From NCBI GenBank assembly GCA_027596075.1, contig JADGJC010000112.1, positions 52,724 to 116,723 on the forward strand: a stretch of DNA of 64,000 nucleotides, read 5' to 3'. The stretch comes from Rhizophlyctis rosea (taxonomy: Eukaryota > Chytridiomycota > Chytridiomycetes > Rhizophlyctidales > Rhizophlyctidaceae). The notes beneath the pieces were generated by a model. The model was not told the origin of the DNA. It was given only the letters and a program-made list of their open reading frames with translations, and ran no database searches. Below are positions 1-8,407 of the stretch, one piece after another. Position 1 is the first letter of the stretch. Each line of letters opens with the position of its first letter. The position numbers and the translations under genes were made by a program.

Positions 1-1031
1 ACTTGGAAGGTGTATTTGAGGTTGTTTAGGGCTGTGTCGTAGTCGTTGAGCTGGTTTGGTTGGAATGTGTTGGTCAGATTGTGTGTACGAAAGCACTCGA
101 GAGGGCGCGCCAATATGTACCTGAGGGTTGATGATAGGGTCCATGCTTGCCCACACACCGCCCTGGGTGTTAAGCAATGCATACATGGGTATTTCCCACA
201 ATCCCGGGTACTTGAAGTTGGCACCACTGCCGCAATCTTCGCATGGTTGTGGGGAATACGGCATTCCGTAATCTGCAATGAGTACCGGTCAGCGGCGGTA
301 GGGAGACAGATGCACCATGATGACTCAATTACCAAGAGTGTGAGGCCAGTACCCCTGCGTGGTAGGGTCGAGGGTGATGGAGGACTCATACGTAAAACCA
401 GCCTGTTTGACAGCATTGAAAGTGGTCGCGCTGAAGCTCAAGAACGGGTGTCGGAAGCCGATGAGTTGCGATTTGGGTACACCAGAGAAAGCGGTCAGAG
501 CCTTCAGACTGCCTTGAACTTCCGCAGCGACCTGATCCGCAGTAAGGTTCCTCAAGTCTGATGGTTTCAGGTTGCATCAGGATACCATGTAAATAATGAA
601 GTGATCGCCAATTTGATGTAAATAAAGCACATACCGGGATGATTGATGGTATGCGCGGCAATTTCGCTGTTCAGCGCGTAAGCTCTTTGCGCCAGCCAGA
701 AGTCAGTGTACTGGGTCGACACGAAGAAGGTTCCAGGAATATCACAACCGTTCGGGTTCTGAGTTTTGTTTTGTACAGCGAAGATGGCGTCGAACAAGTC
801 AATTTGGATAGAGTCGTCATAGGTCAACGTAACGAACATGGGCGTCTTATCAGGTGTGAGGCCTCCGGGAATTGAAGTGGACGCGCAATAACATGCTGGC
901 AGCTGACACGTTGAAGGGCAGCTGTAGGACGTGTCGTTGGAGGTTGCCTTTGGCAGTGTCCCTCCTTCTGTCTGGGCCGCCGCCCATCCCGTGAGAGCGG
1001 ACAAGATTAGGAAAGCGCTTTGGAAACGCAT
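1..1031 (-). CDS. chitin deacetylase-like polysaccharide deacetylase, 3' end cut by window edge
   Basis: Secreted NodB-fold deacetylase that would remove N-acetyl groups from cell-wall chitin. Four exons are visible: 1031-635, 557-333, 272-121 and 50-1, joined by GT-AG introns with matching phases; the gene continues beyond base 1. Residues 1-20 (MRFQSAFLILSALTGWAAAQ) are a signal peptide. Motif 1 is TYDDS in FVTLTYDDS and motif 2 is HTINHP, the usual metal and catalytic residues of the family; it is completed across the first intron (HTINHPDLRNLTADQV). Exon 2 gives GFRHPF, matching the RxPF motif region, and exon 3 gives PGLWEIPMY with a Cys pair, typical of fungal chitin deacetylases. Substrate specificity is inferred; it could act on another N-acetylated glycan. 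The divergent neighbour starts 832 bases away. Confidence 0.87.
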
Positions 1032-1862
1032 TGCGTTATGTGAGTAGCGTAAGTGGCAAACAGGTAGCAGGGTCCGCGAGCAACCGCTATCCTTATATTA
1101 TTGGTGTGTGAATTGTGTTGAGGTATGAACTACTTTGAGGGAAACAAGGAGAAGTCTGTCTGTTTACCCACCACGCCACGGCCTGTGCAGCGGCCTGTGA
1201 ATGGGTTTTGTAACTGTTGTTGTGGGGTTGCATCAGTTGCATCTGTTGCACTTGCAGAGACATGAAATCCCTCCTTCATCAAACAAGACGCGCCCGTGTC
1301 GGCTTGGCCGGCGGCTGGTGTAACACCCTAAAAATAGCAACACCCATTTGATTATGCGCTTATTACGTGATATCAACTGATCGTTGATCCGATCGTTTAA
1401 TTCCAGTTGTTGGTGCTATAAGCCATCTTACCATTAAGGTTCTTGGCGGTTTGCAACTTTGCATGGGTACAAGTTTTGGCTGCTCCCCCTACACTGATAA
1501 GAATATTGACAGTGTGACACCCTCGTTTTTTGGACCTCTTGATACGCAGCTTGCTTGAGGAACTGGAGCCTCTTTGTCTGGCCATACTTTGAAAGTTGGT
1601 GGATAGCACTCCTACGCACGTCACTCAGTTGCGTCTAAAGTGTTCCGAAACATTTTGTGTTAAGGTGATCTGGCCCTACGGGTGGGAGCAACAGGTAGTG
1701 CCAGCTGTTTGGAACCCTTCCCAGCTCGTCGTGCTGTTTGACGTCGCTCATTAGACCCTGTCGTCTTCAACTGCCCTACCGCTCCATCAACATCCTCCCC
1801 TGTTCTTGGACTTTGTGGACCCAATCTAATTCGCCCTAGCTAGCAGCTAGAAACCCTCCACA
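1032..1862. other. intergenic region between divergent genes
   Basis: This stretch should hold the promoters of the deacetylase (leftward) and the transporter (rightward). I see no ORF with family resemblance, no tRNA-like arm and no clear repeat. The small minus-strand ORFs at 1397-1624 show no recognisable domain. Confidence 0.5.
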
Positions 1863-3415
1863 ATGGCGCCCCCCGCATCGGAAACGGTGTCGCCGCGAGA
1901 GCAAGCAGCATGGTTGTTTGGCTATTTCTTCTTTAGTTTGTCCATAACGCTATATAACAAGGCAGTCATGCAATTTTATCACTGTCAGTAGCTTTGTAGC
2001 GTTCCCACTTGCTGCGTTTGTTTACTAACGATGTTTGGACGCCAGTCTCTTTCCCTTGGACACTGACCGCCGTGCACATGGTATCGGGCACAATAGGTTG
2101 CAGAATTTTAGCCCATCTTGGATTCTTCACACCATCACGGCTGACGCGGCGAGAGAATTTGGTCATGTGGGCTTTCTCTGTGCTCTATACAGTGAATATA
2201 GGTGTCAGCACAGTATCAGCTCACGAAGTCAATGTTGCGGTAGGTAGGAGATGAGAGATCTCATGGGATGACTGCTATAATCTGAGAACATCAGTTGGAC
2301 GTCGCCTCGCTCGTCTTTGATAGGAAGCGCGTTGTCAATCTATGTGCACTGAAAGCAAACTCATCGCCTACCTCGCCTATTGCAGTTTCACCAGACCATT
2401 CGCGCGACCGTACCACTTTTCACAATGATCCTTTCCATCCTATTCCTCAGTAAGAAGTATTCCGCGGCAGTATGGCTCACCATGATACCCGTGAGTTGTC
2501 CGGCAGATATCCCTCTGTTTTTGATACCGAAGGACTAACATAAGGGCACAAGATCGTTCTGGGAGTAACACTGTCAACACAAGCCGAAAGCCAACGAGGG
2601 AAATCTAGCAAATCATCATCATCACCATCAACATCATCCCTCGCAACACCATCATCTATGCAATTCCTTTTCTCCTCATTCTTCAGCTACGGCTTCCTCA
2701 TCACCCTCCTCGGTGCCGTCCTTGCAGCCGCCAAAACCGTCGTAACAAATCGCGTCCAAGTAGGGCGTCTGAAACTCCACCCGCTCGACCTCCTCCTCCG
2801 CATGTCCCCACTGGCCCTCGGCCAATCGCTGTTCATCGGCTACTTTGCGGGCGAGTGGGACAGACTTCCAACATATTGGGCGAGCCCGACGAGCAAAGGG
2901 GTCGGGTGGGCGTTGTTTTTCAATGGGTTGATTGCGTTTGGGTTGAATATTGTGAGTTTTACGACGAATAAGAAGACGGGAGCGTTGACGATTTGTGTTG
3001 CGGGTATGTATTGTTGTGTGACTAAGGGGATCATGCATGTCTGCTGTTGGAGAGGCGGAAGTGGGGCTGATGTGTTGTGCCAGGCAACGTGAAGCAAGTC
3101 CTGTCCATCATTCTCGCGATCATCATTTTCCACACCACCGTCTCGGCCAGAAATGGGCTGGGAATAGTCATTACTTTAGTAGGAGGTATGCTCCCTTTTT
3201 CCTTACTGCATTCGGTTTGCAAGGCTGTGTTGACCAACTCCCTTTTCCGCAGGCGCTTTATATAGTTATGTAGATTATCTAGAGAAGCAAAAGAAGAACA
3301 CACACCAACTTCTTCCTTCTCATGATTCGAAGGTAAGGGCGATGAGTTTGTTTTCAATGTCCGCGGAAGCAGATTCTGATGTAACACTTCATAGGAAAAA
3401 ATCCCGCCAGTGTAG
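1863..3415 (+). CDS. triose-phosphate/nucleotide-sugar transporter family (TPT, SLC35-like) membrane protein
   Basis: Multi-pass Golgi/ER-type drug/metabolite transporter. The start at 1863 gives MAPPASETVSPREQAAWLFG and runs straight into the first membrane segment with the family signature LYNKAV. Exons: 1863-1983, 2046 to about 2245, a very short exon near 2295 (LDVASL), then from 2386 (FHQTIRATVPLFTM), a break after MIP at about 2490, a long exon from about 2553 to 3004, 3086-3186, 3253-3331 and 3395-3415. FHQTIRATVP, the Ser-rich cytosolic loop, NKKTGALTICVAGNVKQV and ALYSYVDYLEKQKK are all typical of the family. The short exons near 2240-2390 are the least certain part. Substrate cannot be read from sequence; a nucleotide sugar or phosphorylated sugar is usual. 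Confidence 0.85.
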
Positions 3416-3551
3416 TTCTGGGTTTTTGAATGATGAGTGGGACCTTTTTTGTGTGGTTATTTTCTATCTGGTGCAGGAATTATATATAGTCAAAAAAAAA
3501 CTAATATATATAGGCATTTTCTCGCTTCGCTAAACCATTGATCTCTTCTAA

Positions 3552-5320
3552 TCACTTGCTATCTTCCTGCGTTTCCATATTCCCTTCGACCTCTACTTCC
3601 CTATCGACTGGAGTCGTGGCTTCCGGAGGAGATGATTGCTTTGATTGGGGTTGGGTTTGGAGTTGATGTTGGGACTGGGATTGGGATTTCGCTTGAGCCC
3701 GACCGCGGACGACGTCGAGGAGGATTTCGACTTCTTCGATGCGTTGGACCATGGATTTGACGGCTTCTTCCGTGCCTTGCATGCGTTGTTGGATGCTGCT
3801 CATTTCTTGTTGCCGGGATAGGCGGGTGCGGTTTTGTTCTTCTATTTCGGCCTGTGGGGGTGTGAGAGGGATTCGGAGCGGTGGAGGAGGGGTTGTCGAT
3901 TGGGGAAAATAGAGGATAGGGGAGGATGGACTTCTCATTTACCTTTATGCGTTTCACTTCCGGACTTTCCATGACTTCGCTGAACTTGGAATCTTCCTTT
4001 TCGAGGATGGCTTCTATGCGTTCTGGCTGTAGATTTGGAAGTATGGATTGAGTGGGGAGGAGATGGCGTTTTTTGCAATATTCAAATTTACAGGATGCTG
4101 TTCAGAACACCATTTGGCCTCAAGAAACTTACCGTTTTGCGCATGGAATACAATGTTTCTCGTATTACAGGTTCCCCCGTCGCACCCTTCTCTAGCCAAT
4201 CTTCGATGTATCCCCATCGACCTTGATGCTGCAGTGCCATTCTGGACTTCTCATCTGGGCTATGGTTGTAAGCCTATTTGGTTAATGTTCTGAATGGAAG
4301 TGGAATCATGCGCACCTGGGGCATTGCGCACATCCTTCCGGTATGCCTCAGCAAGTGATAGGATGTATTGCTCCTCCTCACTGAGGAACAATCTCTCGAG
4401 CCTGTACAGCGCAGGCCACATATAAGTATCAGTCAGTTCTATGGTCTCTTAGGTCACCCCATCATGCATTGGAACATGGTTGGAGCTCAGTACGAAAGCC
4501 AATCACCACCTACTCTGCATTCTCCTTCTTCAACATCTCAATCCGAAAGCTCAACTCCAGGATCTTGGTCCGTTCTTCATCAATCATACGCTCTGTACCA
4601 GCTTCACTCAGAAGCGCCTGGGCTTTAGAGTTTAGGTACGTCCGCTCATGGTGAAGGTTGGCCAGTGCATCAAGGACTTGAGTGTATTCTTGCTGATACA
4701 GATGGTTGCGATCAGTTGCTTGTACCATGGCTCAATAGATCGTGCCATACCTTGATATCACTTAAGATTGGTGCATGAGATGTGAAATGTCCCAAAACGC
4801 GGTCAAAGCAGTCCGATAGTGTTTCTATTCGGCGCAGATCCAGAAGGCGGAGGTGGGAAATGTTGCGGATGCGCTCCAGTTCCTGATGTTGATCATTCAT
4901 CATCATAGACCAGTTTAGGATTATGATGAACAGCCCATTGGCATCCATCCAAAAGAAACCCACGCACCGAGACTAGACACGCACATGATGCACATATCTC
5001 GCTAATGCCTCCGCAGTGCCAGAAGGGCAAGCTTGATCCGCATTGAAATGCTTCCGACCACGCGTGCGAAGATTGAAGTATCTGGGTGTCCCAGGATGTT
5101 GGAGGCAGAGGAAGTCATTGGTACGGGCGATGGCTGTGGGAACGGAGCGATAGTCGCGCTTGCGACGGGGTTTGAAGCTGTGTTGACGTGGGAGGTGAGG
5201 CGTTGTGGAGACGGTTGGCAAAGCGATGGGAAAGCTTGAGAAGTCCATTTTGCGCAAAGTGTTATTTTTGAGATTGGGGTGGAGAGGGAATGGAAGTTGG
5301 AATTGTGCAAGCCACTTCAT
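3552..5320 (-). CDS. coiled-coil protein with TSNAXIP1 N-terminal-like region
   Basis: Seven exons on the minus strand fit with consistent phases: 5320-4985, 4882-4751, 4692-4514, 4401-4316, 4254-4133, 4026-3943 and 3851-3552. The start may instead be the internal Met at 5248 (MDFSSFP). After a basic, disordered N-terminus the protein is largely helical. The segment SDCFDRVLGHFTSHAPILSD, with IKQEYTQVLD following directly, resembles the N-terminal domain of translin-associated factor X-interacting protein 1, which is found in ciliated eukaryotes. Later exons are charged coiled coil (AEIEEQNRTRLSRQQEMSSI) and the tail is Gln/Ser-rich. The family call is from memory of the motif and is moderate; the exon structure is stronger. 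A flagellar role would suit the other ciliary genes here, but that is inference. Confidence 0.62.
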
Positions 5321-5604
5321 TTGATTTTGGGAGGCACAGGCGGTAACTAATTAGCCTTACGTCATCAAATCCTCTGACTTACCAAAGCATGTTGGTGACG
5401 ACAGACACTCCAGTGATCAACATCCGTCACCAGGCTCAGCAGCTCCTTTGCTGGCTTCTTTCACTCACAAATTTCTCCAGCACCTCGTTTTCGACACAGG
5501 CTCAACTTTCGGGACACATACACACACACACACAAGGACCAATTCCCGACGGTATTCCACCCAACAGCAACACTGACAACAACTCCTGGCCCCACCCACC
5601 TCGA

Positions 5605-5703
5605 CATGCGTCTGTGGAAAGTATCAGCCGTTCTGTTCCGTGCGCAAGACAACCGAACTGGTATTGAAGCATTTCCCACCCACAGACCGGCGGGGCTACA
5701 ACC
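5605..5703 (+). other. orphan exon-like piece, possible gene remnant
   Basis: An open frame from ATG at 5605 reads MRLWKVSAVLFRAQDNRTGI and continues to a good donor (caag|gtaatg) near 5704, but I cannot find a following exon before the repeats begin at about 5925. The upstream text is like that near 6800-6870 (both contain ttctttcactc), so the two may be related 5' ends. Low confidence as a gene. Confidence 0.25.
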
Positions 5704-5924
5704 CAAGGTAATGATTTGTCAAACTTCTTGCTGCTCTAATCCAAGTTACTAACTTTGGGGAACGCGGAGTATCAATCTTCGCGTTCCCGTGCAAGCAGGT
5801 TACGCATCCAAGGTTGTGGTTCGCTCCGCACAAGGGCGCTCCTTTCCCTTCCGGGGGTTGGGTTTCACTACGGTGCACAAGTCCATGAACTATTGCCTTA
5901 GGTTCAATATACCATGGCATCGTG

Positions 5925-6150
5925 CAACAACCTGCGGCTCTATGGGCGGGGGGATGCGCGATAGACGGTACTGACAATCTTTAGCTCTATGGGCGGGGGG
6001 ACGGGAAATCGAACTGGATCTCATAGCTCGCATACCCGGCGTGGCTATGGGTGGCCGCATTTTTTCTCCACTCTCAACAACCTTTAGCTCTATGGGCGGG
6101 GGGATGGGAGTGTTCAAGCCCGACAACCTTTAGCTCTATGGGCGGGGGGA
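5925..6150 (+). repeat. four copies of an A-box-like repeat
   Basis: A unit of about 28 bases whose core is TAGCTCTATGGGCGGGGGG occurs near 5928, 5975, 6077 and 6120, with irregular spacing of about 43-100 bases. The first copy has GCGGCTCTATGG in place of TTTAGCTCTATGG. The core resembles an RNA polymerase III A box (TAGCNNNATGGG). Each copy is preceded by acaacct or a near variant. The last copy lies just before the tRNA-like sequence at 6173. Not protein coding: the translated frames only echo the repeat. Confidence 0.7.
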
Positions 6151-6172
6151 CGAGGGGGTTTGGCCTGGCCCT

Positions 6173-6238
6173 GCTCCAATAGCTCAAGGTAGAGCGCTGC
6201 TTCGGCAGTAGATGCTGGTTCAAATCCAACCTGGGGTA
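6173..6238 (+). ncRNA. tRNA-like sequence with shortened anticodon region
   Basis: A seven-base 5' strand GCTCCAA pairs six of seven with the 3' strand CTGGGGT (two G-T pairs). Between them are a normal D-arm (TAGCTCAAGGTAGAGC), a short hairpin CTGC-TTCG-GCAG where the anticodon arm should be, and a T-arm with loop TTCAAAT and one mismatch in the stem. About five bases are missing compared with a tRNA, so no standard seven-base anticodon loop can form. It looks like a tRNA pseudogene, the tRNA-like head of a short interspersed element, or a tRNA-like RNA end. A-box and B-box-like sequences are both present. Confidence 0.55.
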
Positions 6239-6727
6239 GTATTGATATACATGCATCCGACCTGAAGCGCAACAATGATTTTTAGACTTGTAATATCAAT
6301 CATAACTATGCTGCCCGTGCAATATGTTCAACATTCTCCGACTTCATTTTCTCCAAAGGAATTTTGGTGTATCCGTCATTTGGCCATTTGATTCTTAAGC
6401 AATTGTCCCCATACGCAGCATGACAAGTGTTACCCATACCTTTCGCACTAACATCGTCATGAATAAACGACGTGACTTATCGATGCTTTGCAAAATGGAA
6501 CTGGCATTTTTTGCCTCCATTAAGAAAAGGGAATGGCAGAAGTCGCTGGTTGCTCCATGTACACATTGCATGTACATGCTTTTCGGGCCATTTATCAATT
6601 TGAGACTGCCGCCAATGCGGATGGCACTCAATTGCTTACCGAACTTACCGAGGTATTGTATTCGTTGAGAGAGTGGCGGAGAAACAGCACAGGATGATTT
6701 GGATTACGTCATCAATACCACCTCCAC

Positions 6728-7069
6728 GTGACGTTGGTTGAGCCCCAGGCCCCCAGCTGGCCCCCCATAGACCCACCCAGCAAGTCAAAAAAGCAATTGA
6801 TCGCCAGCTTCTTTCACTCCCAAATATCTTCGCTTTCCATCTTCAATTTCCAATTCCCACCATCGGAACATGCTCCATTCTCAAGACACATGACCACACG
6901 AGAATTAGTCATTGACTTCCATCCATCCACCATCACCATCGACAACAAGCTTTGGGCTGGTAGCGCTATCGCTGCGAAAAGCGGTTCGTCCGCTGGAATC
7001 GCGCGGCGTCAATGGTCAACCACCGCCAGCCAAACGAGCGTAACGGCACGTTTGAGTTTCAACAGGTGA
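6728..7069 (+). other. open reading frame with presequence-like end, gene status unclear
   Basis: An open frame runs to a plausible donor at about 7066 (caacag|gtgagc). Its last 30 residues contain IARRQWSTTASQTSVTARLS, which looks like a mitochondrial presequence, but it also extends upstream through promoter-like CT-rich DNA and no second exon follows before the tandem repeat at 7398. It may be a truncated gene or a chance frame. Confidence 0.2.
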
Positions 7070-7442
7070 GCACAAGTAGGTGGCAAATTGTAAAGCTTGC
7101 ATGTTGGGGTCGTTAGTCGTGTTGCTTGCTCCACGCGCTTTCTGTCTTATATACGAGGTCGCTGCATACCCAACGTACGGCGGGCGCGGCCATACCAATA
7201 CTACAGCTCGCAGTCTGGTCTTCTCCTTTCGAGAAGAAATCCCTACTGCTTGCATCGCTACTGTTTGCCACCCTCGCTATATTGTCCCCACACTTTGCAA
7301 AGACCTCATTTCTAACACTTTTCCCGTCAACATACCAGCCATCCACTCGAATCTTCCGCTGATCGACGACATCAAGACATACCCAGCTTCTCCTCTTGTA
7401 CATACATCTCTCAAACTCGTCCTTGAGGTTAAATGGTAACCT

Positions 7443-7721
7443 GTCCAACAACACCGTGGCAAGGGGCGGGGGCCACGTTCAGTTCGGCATAGCAGTGGTG
7501 CGCAAACGTTGTCCGCGTGGTGGATTTTAATCCTACGCTGGGGCGACGGGAGTGTCCGTCCTTTTGGTCCCCGAGGGACTATGCCTTGCTGAACCGGAGC
7601 CAAAAAAAGCGCGCCAGGTACTTCGAAGCGGCGCTTTTTGCCCGTGGGAGACGAAAACTGGTTGCCCCCGTTATTTGTCATAGGCTGTTGGATGCAGCGG
7701 GTTCGACTCCCGCCTTGGACA
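7443..7721 (+). ncRNA. candidate structured RNA closed by a tRNA-like end, copy 1
   Basis: The 5' strand GTCCAAC at 7443-7449 pairs six of seven with CTTGGAC at 7714-7720, directly after a perfect T-arm (stem GCGGG/CCCGC at 7697-7713, loop TTCGACT). Some 247 bases lie between, where a tRNA would have about 41. A variable-arm-like hairpin GCTG...CAGC precedes the T-arm. The arrangement, with the two ends of a long RNA meeting in an acceptor stem, is like that of bacterial tmRNA, but no other tmRNA feature is seen. Alternatives: a tRNA with a very large insertion, or a chance 5' match beside a tRNA fragment. Confidence 0.45.
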
Positions 7722-7783
7722 ATGTAGCGTCCCCATTTGTACATAAATTTCTCAAACTCGTCCGTGAGGTTAAATGGGAACCC

Positions 7784-8061
7784 GTCCAACAACACCGTGG
7801 CAAGCTGAGCCGGGGGCCACGTTCAGTTCGGCATGACAGTGGTGCGCAACTGTTGTCCGCGTGCTGGTTTCATCCTACGCTGGTGCAACGGGAGTGTCCG
7901 TGTCTGAAGGTCCCCGAGGGACTATGCTTAGCTGGACCTGAGCTAATGGAGCGCCAGGTACTTCGAAAGCGGTGCTTTTTGCCCGTGGGAGACCTAGGTA
8001 CCCTCGGCGACCCCTTGTCATAGGCTGTTGGATGCAGCGGGTTCGACTCCCGCCTCGAACA
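7784..8061 (+). ncRNA. candidate structured RNA with tRNA-like end, copy 2
   Basis: Second copy of the preceding element. The T-arm (8037-8053) is unchanged, but the 3' strand has become CTCGAAC while the 5' strand is still GTCCAAC, leaving only four pairs of seven. The acceptor stem is therefore broken in this copy, which suggests it is decaying or that the 5' match in copy 1 is not the true partner. Confidence 0.35.
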
Positions 8062-8407
8062 ATATATGCGTGTGTGTACTGTGTAGTGGCCGCTGCATTG
8101 GAAATATATACATATGTGTGAAACTGCGACGTATTCTTTTGACAGTTGCAACGCAGTTGGACTGACCCACTTGCTGCAAAGTTTCTCTGATGCATCTGTG
8201 GATTGAAAGTTGATATCCTTAGAGCTGTCGTCCGCGCCCGCTATTATACCTCAATTCCACTGCCATCAGTAAACATCTTCATGATCGTCACACAAGTCCT
8301 CAGAAGTCTATGCACAAAAACTACACATATTATCTAATCCTGACTAGATATACAGATTTACATTTGTACACATACTAACCTATTTAAAAGAAGCTACAGA
8401 ACCTACC

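Larger units (their letters stand above)
7398..8065 (+). repeat. tandem duplication of a unit of about 341 bases
   Basis: Two copies start at about 7398 and 7739. Shared landmarks are tctcaaactcgtcc, ccaacaacaccgtggcaag, ggtccccgagggactatgc, gccaggtacttcgaa, ggctttttgcccgtgggag-like text and ataggctgttggatgcagcg. Each copy ends in a perfect tRNA-type T-arm. The two copies differ by many substitutions and short indels, so the duplication is not recent. ORFs on both strands of this block are by-products of the repeat. Confidence 0.85.

Noticed and set aside
5521..5534. CA dinucleotide run
   Set aside because: Short simple repeat without evident function.
6173..6238. Functional tRNA gene
   Set aside because: The anticodon arm cannot form a five-pair stem with seven-base loop; about five bases are missing.
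5890..6256. Pro-rich repeated peptide (PPPIELKVV) on the minus strand
   Set aside because: It is only the translation of the four-copy A-box-like DNA repeat.
7443..8061. Bacterial-type tmRNA
   Set aside because: Only the T-arm and end pairing resemble tmRNA. There is no resume-codon tag frame, no alanine acceptor G-T pair and no pseudoknot I can see, and the context is nuclear fungal DNA.
7277..8195. Long ORFs on both strands in the tandem 341-base repeat, with similar peptides in both copies
   Set aside because: The peptide similarity follows from the DNA duplication; frames are broken by indels between copies and no family resemblance exists.
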